Origin: Candidatus Proximibacter danicus
Lineage (GTDB): Bacteria; Pseudomonadota; Gammaproteobacteria; Burkholderiales; Rhodocyclaceae
Direction of reading: 5' to 3'
NCBI GenBank assembly: GCA_016710885.1
Contig: JADJUC010000013.1
Location: forward strand, 62,001-126,000
DNA: 64,000 bases
Shown here: piece after piece, positions 1 through 7,776 of the stretch
Layout of the letters: each line of letters starts with the position of its first letter
How positions within the stretch are numbered: the first letter of the stretch is position 1
Made by a program: the position numbers and the translations under genes
Notes under the pieces: model-generated
Database searches by the model: none
The model's input: only the letters and a program-made list of their open reading frames with translations
What the model was told of the DNA's origin: nothing

Positions 1-223
1 CGGCTCGCTGCCTTGACGCTGGCCCACAACGTGGCCAGCGAAGCGGCAAGACACCGCGCTGGCAGAAGCTGTGGCCGCTGGCGCCAGCCTCGTACGCCGC
101 GGCGAACGCGCCCCCTGGGGCGGCTACCGCGGCTACTTCGCCGACCCGGACGGGTTCCTGTGGGAAATCTGCTTCAACCCCGTCTTCGCGATGGATGAAA
201 CAGGCGCCGTTCGCTTGCCATAA
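1..223 (+). pseudogene. VOC (glyoxalase-like) family protein, C-terminal part, frameshifted
   Basis: Only the C-terminal part is inside the window. Frame 1 reads LTLAHNVASEA; after about position 50 the sensible reading moves to another frame (DTALAEAVAAGA, then GGYRGYFADPDGFLWEICFNP) and stops at 221-223. The HNVAS segment and the F-x-DPDG-x-x-WEI ending are typical of the second beta-alpha-beta-beta-beta module of vicinal oxygen chelate proteins (glyoxalase, dioxygenase or resistance proteins). The substrate cannot be told. One base added or lost near 45-52 breaks the frame; whether this is a real mutation or a contig-edge error cannot be decided here. Confidence 0.6.
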
Positions 224-261
224 GTGGTCTCGCTGCCGCGCAGGCGGCACCAAAGGAGCGC

Positions 262-308
262 TTGCATTCCCACACACTTTCCGGAACAATAACCAAGCGC
301 TTGCTTGC
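262..308 (+). promoter_or_regulatory. Putative fadH promoter and TetR-type operator
   Basis: A weak sigma70-like pair (TTGCAT at 262-267, 17-bp spacer, AACAAT at 285-290) is followed directly by the perfect palindrome CAAGCGCTTG (294-303) inside ACCAAGCGCTTGCTTGCTT. Palindromes of this CAAGC-GCTTG kind are bound by TetR-family regulators of fatty acid and acyl-CoA catabolism. A TetR gene lies just after fadH. A repressor bound here would cover the start of transcription. The regulator-site pairing is inference. Confidence 0.35.
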
Positions 309-343
309 TTAATTAATAATCAGATCATTCCGGAGACCCGCTC

Positions 344-2380
344 ATGAACCAAGCACCCTACCCGCACCTGCTCGCCCCGCTCGACCTGGGCTTTACTACG
401 CTCAGGAACCGCGCGCTGATGGGCTCGATGCACACCGGGCTGGAGGAAGTTAAGAACGGCTTCGAGCGCATGGCGGCCTTCTACGCCGAGCGCGCCCGTG
501 GCGGTGCCGGCCTCATGGTCACCGGCGGTTTTTCGCCAAACCTGGCCGGCCGCGTCTATCACTTCGGTTCACAGCTTTCGTTTCCCTGGCAGGTGGGCAA
601 GCACCGCCTGATCACCGAGGCCGTACACACGGAAGGCGGCAAGATCGCGCTGCAGATTCTGCATACCGGCCGCTACGGCTACCACCCGCTCAACGTGGCG
701 CCCTCGAAGCTGCGTGCGCCGATCAACCGCTTTACACCGCGTGCGCTGACGCAATGGGGCATCCGCAAGACCATCGCCGACTACGCACGCTGTGCACGTC
801 TGGCGCAGAAGGCCGGCTACGACGGCGTCGAGATCATGGGCTCCGAGGGTTACCTGATCAACCAGTTCATCGCGCCGCAGACCAACCAGCGCACCGACCA
901 GTGGGGTGGCCCGTTCGAGAACCGTATCCGCTTCGCCGTCGAAACCGTGAAGGCGACGCGCGAGAAAGTCGGGCCGAACTTCATCATCATCTTCCGCCTG
1001 TCGATGCTCGACCTGGTCGAGGGCGGCAGCAGCTGGGACGAAGTTGCGGCTCTGGCCAAGGCCATCGAGGCGGCCGGCGCGACCATCATCAACACCGGCA
1101 TCGGCTGGCACGAAGCGCGCATCCCGACCATTGCCACGATGGTGCCGCGCGCCGCCTTCGCCTGGGTGACCAAACGCCTGATGGGCGAGGTGAGCATTCC
1201 GCTGATCACCACCAACCGCATCAATACGCCGGAAGTGGCCGAGGACGTGCTCGCCTCGGGCTGCGCCGACATGGTGTCGATGGCCCGCCCCTTCCTTGCC
1301 GATGCCGATTTCGTGAACAAGGCGGCCGCCAACCGGGGCGACGAGATCAACACCTGCATCGCCTGCAACCAGGCCTGCCTGGACCACATCTTCAACGGCA
1401 AGCTGACTTCCTGCCTGGTCAATCCGCGCGCCTGCCACGAAACGACACTGACGATCACGAAAGCCGAGTTTCCGAAAAAGGTCGCCGTCGTCGGTGCCGG
1501 CCCGGCTGGCATGGCCTGCGCCACCACCGCGGCCGAGCGCGGCCATGAGGTGACACTGTTCGATGCGGCCGACCGCATCGGCGGCCAGTTCAACATCGCC
1601 AAGCAAATTCCCGGCAAGGAAGATTTCAACGAGACGCTGCGCTACTTCGGCCGCCGCATCCAGACCACCGGCGTCAAGCTGCAGCTCAACACCCGTGCTG
1701 ACGCTGAGGCGTTGAAGGCCGGCGGCTTCGACCATGTCGTGCTGGCCACCGGCATCACGCCGCGCATGCCGCCGATCCCGGGTATCGAAAGCGACAGCAT
1801 GAGGGATCGGGTCGCCAGCTACCTCGACATCATTGAAGGCCGCAAGGTGGCCGGGAAATCGGTGGCGATCATCGGCGCCGGCGGCATCGGTTTCGATATC
1901 GGCGAATTCCTCACCCACTCGCACGACGAGCGCAGTGAGGCGGAGCGTTTCAACAGCGAATGGGGGATCGACACCAGCTACGCCCACCGTGGCGGCCTCA
2001 AGCCGGCGGTCGACGTAGCCGCGCCGCGGCAGGTTTTTCTGCTGCAACGCAAGTCGTCCAAGGTCGGCGACGGGCTGGCCAAGACCACCGGCTGGATCCG
2101 CCGCACGCTGCTGAAGAAACGCGGCGTGACGATGATCCCCGGCGTCAGCTACGAGCGCATCGACGAAGCTGGCCTGCACATCACGGTCAATGGCGAGGCG
2201 AAGACACTGCCGGTGGATACCATCGTCGTCTGCGCCGGGCAGGAGTCGCGCCGCGAATTGAAGGCGCCGCTGGAGGCGGCAGGCATTCCGGTGACGCTGA
2301 TCGGCGGCGCTGATGTGGCCTCAGAACTGGATGCAAAGCGCGCCATCGACCAAGGCACGCGCATCGCTGCCGCGCTCTGA
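344..2380 (+). CDS. fadH: NADPH-dependent 2,4-dienoyl-CoA reductase
   Basis: 678 aa, the full length of the family. It reduces 2,4-dienoyl-CoA to 3-enoyl-CoA so that unsaturated fatty acids can enter beta-oxidation; it is a cytosolic enzyme with FMN, FAD and a [4Fe-4S] cluster. The N-terminal half is an old-yellow-enzyme TIM barrel (HTGRYGYHP, SEGYLINQF, WGGPFENR). Cluster cysteines are visible at 338, 341, 345 and 357. The C-terminal half is a dinucleotide-binding reductase with two GxGxxG-type motifs (VVGAGPAGMA and IIGAGGIGFD). The ATG has a GGAG ribosome site just before it. A TetR gene starts 6 bp after the stop, so the two probably form an operon. Related trimethylamine dehydrogenase-like enzymes share the fold, but the overall layout fits FadH best. 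Confidence 0.93.
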   Translation: MNQAPYPHLLAPLDLGFTTLRNRALMGSMHTGLEEVKNGFERMAAFYAERARGGAGLMVTGGFSPNLAGRVYHFGSQLSFPWQVGKHRLITEAVHTEGGKIALQILHTGRYGYHPLNVAPSKLRAPINRFTPRALTQWGIRKTIADYARCARLAQKAGYDGVEIMGSEGYLINQFIAPQTNQRTDQWGGPFENRIRFAVETVKATREKVGPNFIIIFRLSMLDLVEGGSSWDEVAALAKAIEAAGATIINTGIGWHEARIPTIATMVPRAAFAWVTKRLMGEVSIPLITTNRINTPEVAEDVLASGCADMVSMARPFLADADFVNKAAANRGDEINTCIACNQACLDHIFNGKLTSCLVNPRACHETTLTITKAEFPKKVAVVGAGPAGMACATTAAERGHEVTLFDAADRIGGQFNIAKQIPGKEDFNETLRYFGRRIQTTGVKLQLNTRADAEALKAGGFDHVVLATGITPRMPPIPGIESDSMRDRVASYLDIIEGRKVAGKSVAIIGAGGIGFDIGEFLTHSHDERSEAERFNSEWGIDTSYAHRGGLKPAVDVAAPRQVFLLQRKSSKVGDGLAKTTGWIRRTLLKKRGVTMIPGVSYERIDEAGLHITVNGEAKTLPVDTIVVCAGQESRRELKAPLEAAGIPVTLIGGADVASELDAKRAIDQGTRIAAAL

Positions 2381-2385
2381 CCGCC

Positions 2386-2994
2386 ATGCCCCGCCGAAAA
2401 TCAGATGTCGGACTCGAACCGAACCGCCGCGCCGAACTGCTGCGCGCAGCGGCGAAGCTGTTTGTCGAAAAGGGCTTTGACGCCACCACCACGCGCGACA
2501 TCGCCGAGGCCGTTGGCATGCGCTCGGGCAGCCCGTTCTACCACTTCCGCAGCAAGCAGGAACTACTCAAGGCGGCGATGATCGAGGGGCTGGACGCCGG
2601 CCACGCGCAGCTCCTGTCGGCCATCGACGGTATCAACGATCCGGAAGCGAAACTGCGCGTGCTGGTCCGCACCCACCTCGGCACGCTGCTCGAAGGCGAC
2701 TGCCGCTCACCACTGCTGGTCAGTGAAGCGCGGGCGCTGGACGACAAGGCGCGCGCCGAAATCGCCGCCGCCTTCGACCGTTATCAGGTGCCCTGGCAGG
2801 AGACGCTGGAGGCGCTGCAGCAAGCCGACAAGCTGGCCTCCGCCGCGCCGCCGGTGCGCCTGCTGCTGTTCGGCATGCTCAACTGGAGTAGCCACTGGTA
2901 CCGGCCGGACGGTGAGTTGTCGGTCGACGAACTGGCTGATGCGGCGGTGGCCATGCTGATTGCGCGGCCGAAGAAAACCAAGGCGCAGCAATAA
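2386..2994 (+). CDS. TetR/AcrR family transcriptional regulator
   Basis: 202 aa. The N-terminal 60 residues hold the TetR helix-turn-helix (RAELLRAAAKLFVEKGFDATTT, then IAEAVGMRSGSPFYHFRSKQEL). The C-terminal ligand domain is of the type seen in regulators of acyl-CoA metabolism. It starts 6 bp after fadH and is almost certainly co-transcribed with it. The palindromic site before fadH (294-303) is a natural candidate operator, which would make the pair an autoregulated fatty-acid-responsive unit. Ligand and target are inferred from position only. Confidence 0.88.
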   Translation: MPRRKSDVGLEPNRRAELLRAAAKLFVEKGFDATTTRDIAEAVGMRSGSPFYHFRSKQELLKAAMIEGLDAGHAQLLSAIDGINDPEAKLRVLVRTHLGTLLEGDCRSPLLVSEARALDDKARAEIAAAFDRYQVPWQETLEALQQADKLASAAPPVRLLLFGMLNWSSHWYRPDGELSVDELADAAVAMLIARPKKTKAQQ

Positions 2995-3084
2995 GTGCCG
3001 CGCTCGTTCATGGTTTGAGTGGTTCGAGTGGTTCGATATGCCCGCTGCGCAGGTTAATCGCCACGAACGGACATTGGGCTGAGT

Positions 3085-3104
3085 GCCGGGCAGTATTGCC
3101 CGGC
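3085..3104. other. Hairpin between convergent genes
   Basis: Perfect 8-bp stem (GCCGGGCA, loop GTAT, TGCCCGGC) between the TetR gene and the convergent small gene. No T-tract follows on either strand, so it is not a standard intrinsic terminator. It may still help to end transcription. Confidence 0.3.
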
Positions 3105-3119
3105 TACATGCTCAAGCGC

Positions 3120-3494
3120 TTACTGACACTTCCTCGCCTCGCTGGCGCCTGTGTCAGTACGATCACTCTTGCCGATGCAATCCCCCGCAGCACCCGGCAA
3201 TGTGGGGGTCAGCGGTGTCGTCATCGGACCGGAAGGCAGGCCACTCGCCGTCGGTAACGGCGGCAAGGCCGACCGCGTGGCATCGATGCTGCCAGTAGTC
3301 GGAATCGATCCACTCGTTGTTCCACCAACGCTCGGAGTCGCTGGCGCAGCACTGGAACTCAACGCCGGGGCAGCCGGCGCCGGAGTGCTTGCCGGTGCGC
3401 CGCCACCATGAGATGCACTACTCTTCCCTTGCGCCAAAGCCGTACCGGAAACCAGCGCCACGAACCCTGCCATGATCATTACGCGAAACGACAT
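3120..3494 (-). CDS. Small exported Pro/Ser/Thr-rich hypothetical protein
   Basis: 124 aa, not recognised. Residues 1-21 look like a signal peptide (hydrophobic core VMIMAGFVALVSGTALA, cleavage after AQ). The rest is low-complexity and rich in proline, serine, threonine and alanine, as in surface or periplasmic linker proteins. The C-terminus carries two cysteines (GDCIGKSD and RKCQ) that could form a disulfide. An AGAGAGGGA-type ribosome site precedes the ATG. It lies beside and in line with the CigR-like gene, so the two may share a transcript. No function is proposed. Confidence 0.6.
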   Translation of the reverse strand: MSFRVMIMAGFVALVSGTALAQGKSSASHGGGAPASTPAPAAPALSSSAAPATPSVGGTTSGSIPTTGSIDATRSALPPLPTASGLPSGPMTTPLTPTLPGAAGDCIGKSDRTDTGASEARKCQ

Positions 3495-3576
3495 CCCTCT
3501 CTCCTTATGAGCATCATGCCTTGTTTAAAGGTAGCAGATTCCAGTGGAACCGCACTGGACACTTCACGATGCGAGA

Positions 3577-4005
3577 TCAGCGAAAAACATCCTTCAGCAC
3601 ATCAGCAACGATAGCCGTACCCGCCTGAACCAGCACCAGATCGGTACCGGCCATTTGCCATTCGTAGCCCGCGTGGCGCGGTAGCTGACCGAGCATGGCC
3701 GATGGCGCGGGGCGCTTGGCGATTCCTGGTGGCAACGGCTTGCCGCGCGCCAGGTTCTTCTGGATGCCCGGCGGCAGCGGCTTGTAGCCCCCCATTTTGA
3801 CTCCCGAATCGAGTGCGTACTGGCGGGCAAGGCTGGCCGTGATGCCGGCAGTGATCAGTGAGGTCGTGGATGCTCCGGCATCTGCAGTTTCGTTCTTCTT
3901 GTGTTTCCCCTTGCCCTTGCCTTCCGGGGGGTCTGCCAACAGCGAGGTGCTGGCAAACCCAAGGGCAAGCACCAAGCTGCCGAGCATCAGTGAAGGCTTC
4001 TTCAT
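3577..4005 (-). CDS. CigR-family (anti-virulence regulator-like) small membrane/periplasmic protein
   Basis: About 142 aa. A signal peptide (MKKPSLMLGSLVLALGF) is followed by a Lys/Gly-rich linker (GKGKGKHKK) and a conserved C-terminal part with the repeated phrase PLPPGIQKNLARGKPLPPGI, then GYEWQMAGTDLVLVQ and ending VLKDVFR. This layout is what databases call the CigR family, after a Salmonella inner-membrane protein that inhibits a secreted effector; the role outside Salmonella is unknown. Two ATGs lie close together at 4011 and 4005; the GAGG motif sits better for 4005, giving MKKPSLM. Neighbours (sseA downstream on the same strand side, a secreted small protein) do not explain its job. 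Confidence 0.7.
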   Translation of the reverse strand: MKKPSLMLGSLVLALGFASTSLLADPPEGKGKGKHKKNETADAGASTTSLITAGITASLARQYALDSGVKMGGYKPLPPGIQKNLARGKPLPPGIAKRPAPSAMLGQLPRHAGYEWQMAGTDLVLVQAGTAIVADVLKDVFR

Positions 4006-4033
4006 GTTCATCCTCTTCCAGTTACAAACCTGT

Positions 4034-4879
4034 TCAAGCAACCGGCCGCGAAGGGTCGCAACACCACTCGCTCCATGAGCCAGCATAAAGCTTCGCTCCA
4101 TGCAGACCCGCCACTTCCATGGCCAACAGGTTGAGGCATGCGGACACGCCGGAGCCGCACTGCACGACAACATCCTTGGGGTCACTGCCGGCCATCAGCG
4201 CCAGATACTCCGAGCGCAGCACGGCTGCCGGCTTGAATCGGCCATCGGCTTCGATATTGTCTTTGAAGCAGCGATTGCGCGCACCGGGAATATGGCCGGC
4301 GACCGGATCAATGGTCTCGTTCTCGCCGCGAAAACGATCGGGGCCGCGAGCATCAATGAGGCACAGGTCTGGTGAATCGAGGTGGCCCAGCAGCCAGTCT
4401 GCATCGACCCTGTCAGCGAGCGCAGGCACGAGGTCCCCGCGCCTGAATGGTGCAGCAGGCCGAACCGGAACCTCGGCAGACAAAGGTCGCCCTTCAGCCA
4501 GCCAGAGCGGGAACCCGCCATCGAGGTAAGCGACCTTGCGGTGCCCCAGCAAGCGCAGCAGCCACCACAGACGGCCGGCAATCATGCCCTGCGCGTCGTC
4601 GTAGACCACCACCTGCGTATCGTTGCCGATCCCCGCTTCGCCAAGGCGAGTGGCAAGACTTTGCATGTCCGGAAGCGGGTGCCGCCCGTTAGTGCCGGTC
4701 ATCGGCCCCGAGAGATCGCGGTCCAGATGCAGGAAAATCGCCCCCGGGACATGCGACGCGGCATAGACCCGCTCGCCATACGAAGTATCCGCGAGCTGAT
4801 GACGAAGATCGACGACACACCAAGCAGGATCGTGCAGATGATCCTGCAGCGTAGCGCCATCAATCAATGTTTCGAACAT
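4034..4879 (-). CDS. sseA: 3-mercaptopyruvate sulfurtransferase
   Basis: 281 aa with two rhodanese domains. The first (about 1-130) is inactive; the second carries the active loop CGSGVSAC with Cys241 as the sulfur-accepting residue. The loop form CGSGV-(S/T)-A is the mercaptopyruvate-type signature, against CRxGx[R/T] in thiosulfate sulfurtransferases. It moves sulfur from 3-mercaptopyruvate to thiol acceptors or cyanide in the cytoplasm. The start MFETLID (ATG at 4879) was chosen because the open frame further upstream overlaps the next gene and has no family similarity. It lies 13 bp after the SpoIIAA-like gene and is probably co-transcribed with it. Confidence 0.88.
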   Translation of the reverse strand: MFETLIDGATLQDHLHDPAWCVVDLRHQLADTSYGERVYAASHVPGAIFLHLDRDLSGPMTGTNGRHPLPDMQSLATRLGEAGIGNDTQVVVYDDAQGMIAGRLWWLLRLLGHRKVAYLDGGFPLWLAEGRPLSAEVPVRPAAPFRRGDLVPALADRVDADWLLGHLDSPDLCLIDARGPDRFRGENETIDPVAGHIPGARNRCFKDNIEADGRFKPAAVLRSEYLALMAGSDPKDVVVQCGSGVSACLNLLAMEVAGLHGAKLYAGSWSEWCCDPSRPVA

Positions 4880-4892
4880 CGCGTGCTTCAGG

Positions 4893-5243
4893 TCAGGCAG
4901 GAATGTCCAGCCAGGCCGAGGCGTCCTCGACGTCGGCAAAAATCTGCATTTCTGCATCGACAAAAATCTGCGACAACCAAGCCGTCCACGTAACCCACTG
5001 GCTGTCGGTGACGACGGCGATGCGGTTGAAGTTGTGCGCATGCGAGCGTGAGAACTTCAACTCTTCCCATGCTACGTCGAGGGTGAAATCACCCATCTGG
5101 CGCAGATCGAAGAACAGATCGACCGGCCCTTCGAACTTCACCTTGTAGTTAACGGCCTCTTCGAATTCCTTGTAATCAGCCAATGAAAACTCGCCGAAAA
5201 CGGCAACATTGACGCGGCCCGGCTCTTGATCGGTAACGATCAT
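4893..5243 (-). CDS. STAS/SEC14-like (SpoIIAA-like) protein
   Basis: 116 aa, single-domain. The pattern of a short beta-alpha fold with FFDLRQMGDFT, LKFSRSHAHNFNRIAVV, and a tail with WTAWLSQIF and ADVEDASAWL matches the SpoIIAA-like family (PF11964), small cytosolic proteins related to STAS and SEC14 lipid-binding folds. Members are common beside metabolic genes and their role is mostly unknown. ATG at 5243 follows an AACGGAGTTG ribosome site. sseA starts 13 bp downstream, so an operon is likely. Confidence 0.75.
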   Translation of the reverse strand: MIVTDQEPGRVNVAVFGEFSLADYKEFEEAVNYKVKFEGPVDLFFDLRQMGDFTLDVAWEELKFSRSHAHNFNRIAVVTDSQWVTWTAWLSQIFVDAEMQIFADVEDASAWLDIPA

Positions 5244-5281
5244 GGTTCAACTCCGTTGTGGTTATGTTTCCCGACTCAAGT

Positions 5282-6148
5282 TTAATCCTGTTCCGCCACG
5301 ATCGTGACAGATTCCGCACGCGAAAAATACGACGCAGCCACGCCACTGGCAGCGATCAGGACAATACCGATCCAGGCACCGCCGGGCAGCATGTCGCCCC
5401 AGAAGACTGCGCCGAAGAGGCTCGCGAAGACGATGGCGGTGTATGCCAGGCTGGCAGTGACGATCGGCTTGCCGCGTTTGTAGGCGCGGGTCATCGCCAG
5501 TTGTGCCAATGTCGCGAAGCCACCGACGCCGAGAAGCAGCAGCCCGCCGTGCAGATCGACCGGGTGAAATTCGTACAGCAGCATCCACAGCGCACTGCAC
5601 AGCGACGCGAACAGGGAAAAATAGAACACCGTTCTCGCCACCGGCTCGCCGCGCGTACCGAGCTCTCGAACGTTGAAGTAGGCCACTCCGGAAATGACGC
5701 CCGAGCCCAGGGCGATAAGCCCGCCGAGCAGTTGATCCGAAGCCAGCGTTGGCTGCAGCAGCAGAACGACGCCCAGAAAACCGATGGCCAGCGCGACGAC
5801 CATGCCGGCACGCAGGCGCATGCCGGCAAAAGCCGAGAAATAAAGGGCAAGAAAAATCGGCGAGGTGTAGTTGAGGGTCACCGCCGTGGCCAGCGGCAGC
5901 ATGGCAATAGCGTAGAAGTACATGAGCAACGAGGCGAAGCCGCTGGCCCCCCGAAATACCTGACTGCGGACGTGCACCGTGGCAAATCCGATACCCTTCG
6001 CGCGCATCAGCCCGAACATCAGGGCAAGTGAAATGACGCTACGGTAAAAAACAATTTCCGGCGCTGAAAAAGTGTCGGCGGCAACCTTGACGCAGACGCC
6101 CATGCAGGCGAAGAGAAAGCTGGCGACGACCATCCACAGGGATTGCAT
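5282..6148 (-). CDS. EamA/DMT family transporter
   Basis: 288 aa, almost entirely hydrophobic with about ten predicted membrane segments arranged as two EamA repeats (first from LWMVVASFLFACMGVCVKVAA, second from LLGGLIALGSGVISGVAYFNV). Drug/metabolite transporters of this length are inner-membrane exporters for amino acids, metabolites or nucleotide precursors; the substrate cannot be read from sequence. The YFNVREL segment after the sixth helix and the GDMLPGGAWIGI loop before the last two helices are usual for the family. It stands alone, 38 bp from the SpoIIAA-like gene. Confidence 0.82.
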   Translation of the reverse strand: MQSLWMVVASFLFACMGVCVKVAADTFSAPEIVFYRSVISLALMFGLMRAKGIGFATVHVRSQVFRGASGFASLLMYFYAIAMLPLATAVTLNYTSPIFLALYFSAFAGMRLRAGMVVALAIGFLGVVLLLQPTLASDQLLGGLIALGSGVISGVAYFNVRELGTRGEPVARTVFYFSLFASLCSALWMLLYEFHPVDLHGGLLLLGVGGFATLAQLAMTRAYKRGKPIVTASLAYTAIVFASLFGAVFWGDMLPGGAWIGIVLIAASGVAASYFSRAESVTIVAEQD

Positions 6149-6265
6149 GTTCGGAAAGAAAACGTCCTTCGATACGTGCTGCGCGCTATTTTAGGATGCG
6201 CGGAAACCCTTATCCGTTCGTGCTGCGCAGACGGCAAAGCCGCCGGATCCGAGCGCGCAGTGTGA

Positions 6266-7372
6266 TCAGCGCAGATTGTCGCCCATGATGCGGCGATAGA
6301 ACTCATGAAAATGCTGCATACCGTCTTCCATCGGCGACTGGTACGGGCCGATTTCGTTGCGCCCTTCCTTCATCAGCGCCCGCCGGCCGCGATCCATGCG
6401 CTCACCGATGTCGTCGTCCTCGATCGCCGTTTCCATGTAGGCCGCCTGCTCGGCTTCGACGAACTCGCGCTCGAAAATGGCAATGTCCTCAGGATAGTAA
6501 AACTCGACAACGTTGGTCGTCTTGTCGACGTCACGCGGAATCAACGTCGATACGACCAGCACGTGCGGATACCACTCGACCATGATGTTCGGGTAGTAGG
6601 TAAGCCACACCGCACCCTGCTTCGGTTTCTCCTCGCCGTAGCGCTCGCGCACGGCCTGCTGCCAGCGCTCGTAGGTCTTGGAACCCGATTTCATCAACGA
6701 AGTAACGCCAACGCGCTGCACTGAATACCAGTCGCCGAACTGCCAGGTCAGGTCATCGCAGGTGACAAAATTTCCCAACCCCGGATGGAAGGGAGCAACG
6801 TGGTAGTCCTCAAGATACACCTCGATGAAGGTCTTCCAGTTGTAGTTGCACTCGTGCACCTCGACCTTGTCGAGCTTGTAGCCGGAGAAATCGAAGTCGC
6901 CGGCGATGTTCATGCCGCCGAGGTCGGCATTGGCCGAACGCGGTCCGCCGAAGAGCAGGCCGTTCCAGCTCTCCAGCTTGCGCTTGTTCAGGTGCAGGCA
7001 GGGGTTCTGCGGAAAGTGCGGGGCACCGATCAGTTCGCCCTGGCGGTCATAGGTCCAGCGGTGGATCGGGCAGACCACGGTGCGGTCGATGGTACCGCTG
7101 CCTTCGAGCATGATCGCCTGGCGGTGACGGCAGATGTTCGACATCTGCCAGACGGTATCGTCGTTGCGGACGAGCATTTTCGCGTGATCCAGCCACTCCT
7201 GCGTACGGTAGTTACCGAGTTCCGGCACCATCAGTTCATGGCCGACATAACCCGGCCCGGCGTCGAAGATGAGTTTTTTCTCCAGCGCGAAGATGCGCTC
7301 GTCGAAATACCAGTTCGCCAACAGCTGTGAGGCGGCAGGCGCGAGTTTTGTTGCAGATGAAATATCGGACAT
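6266..7372 (-). CDS. Rieske-type aromatic ring-hydroxylating oxygenase, alpha subunit
   Basis: 368 aa. The N-terminal Rieske [2Fe-2S] domain has Cys81-x-His83 and Cys101-x2-His104 (CRHR and CPIH). The C-terminal SRPBCC catalytic domain has the mononuclear iron motif EDYHVAPFHPG, with His191 and His196. The closest layout is that of choline-monooxygenase-like and aromatic oxygenases; substrate unknown. Start MSDISSATK (ATG at 7372) is set by an AGGAGGAGAG ribosome site; an upstream in-frame extension is unsupported. No reductase or ferredoxin gene is beside it, so electron partners must lie elsewhere. It is divergent from xseB-ispA-dxs with 146 bp between. Confidence 0.85.
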   Translation of the reverse strand: MSDISSATKLAPAASQLLANWYFDERIFALEKKLIFDAGPGYVGHELMVPELGNYRTQEWLDHAKMLVRNDDTVWQMSNICRHRQAIMLEGSGTIDRTVVCPIHRWTYDRQGELIGAPHFPQNPCLHLNKRKLESWNGLLFGGPRSANADLGGMNIAGDFDFSGYKLDKVEVHECNYNWKTFIEVYLEDYHVAPFHPGLGNFVTCDDLTWQFGDWYSVQRVGVTSLMKSGSKTYERWQQAVRERYGEEKPKQGAVWLTYYPNIMVEWYPHVLVVSTLIPRDVDKTTNVVEFYYPEDIAIFEREFVEAEQAAYMETAIEDDDIGERMDRGRRALMKEGRNEIGPYQSPMEDGMQHFHEFYRRIMGDNLR

Positions 7373-7439
7373 TCCTCTCCTCCTGGAGGGAAAAGGGCAA
7401 AGGCCTTTGAAAAAAAGGGATTGTACCTCCGCCGTCAAT

Positions 7440-7469
7440 TTGACCAAAAGCCCCTATTTACGGTATTTT
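7440..7469 (+). promoter_or_regulatory. Putative promoter of xseB-ispA-dxs
   Basis: TTGACC (7440-7445), 18-bp spacer, TATTTT (7464-7469), in the divergent gap between the Rieske gene and xseB. The -35 is one base from consensus; the -10 is weaker. It is placed about 45 bp before the xseB ATG. Confidence 0.4.
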
Positions 7470-7518
7470 TCAGGGTTTTCTTCAATTGCCTAGACGACCC
7501 AGAGGCATCACCATCACC

Positions 7519-7776
7519 ATGGCAAAAATCACCCCAACCGAAGTCACCGGCGTTGCCGGGCTCAAGTTCGAAGCCGCACTGGCCGAACTTGAAAAACTTG
7601 TCGCTTCAATGGAGGCCGGTCAGTTACCTCTGGAGGAGTCCCTCACGGCCTACCGGCGCGGGGTTGAACTACTTCAGCATTGCCAGCTCAAACTCGAGGA
7701 TGCCGAGGAAAAAGTCCGCATTCTCGACAATGGAAAACTCCGCCGGCTCGAAGACGAAAACGGAGAAACAGCTTGA
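7519..7776 (+). CDS. xseB: Exodeoxyribonuclease VII small subunit
   Basis: 85 aa, the normal size. XseB joins XseA to form exonuclease VII, which degrades single-stranded DNA. The conserved helical-hairpin pattern is clear: FEAALAELEKLVASMEAGQLPLEESL, then YRRGVELLQHCQ and LEDAEEKVRIL. ATG at 7519 gives MAKITPTEV; an earlier in-frame codon at 7486 has no family similarity. Its stop overlaps the TTG start of ispA by 3 bases, the usual xseB-ispA-dxs order. Confidence 0.93.
   Translation: MAKITPTEVTGVAGLKFEAALAELEKLVASMEAGQLPLEESLTAYRRGVELLQHCQLKLEDAEEKVRILDNGKLRRLEDENGETA

Noticed and set aside
569..2179. 536-aa open frame antisense to fadH
   Set aside because: fadH on the other strand is complete and well conserved; the antisense reading is low-complexity and has no family features. 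GC-rich third positions leave such frames open.
2407..2425. tRNA T-arm-like sequence (GACTCGAACC)
   Set aside because: It is inside the TetR coding frame and no acceptor or anticodon stem can be formed around it.
3018..3050. Short repeats of GAGTGGTTCGA
   Set aside because: Only two to three imperfect copies over 30 bp; not a CRISPR or meaningful repeat array.
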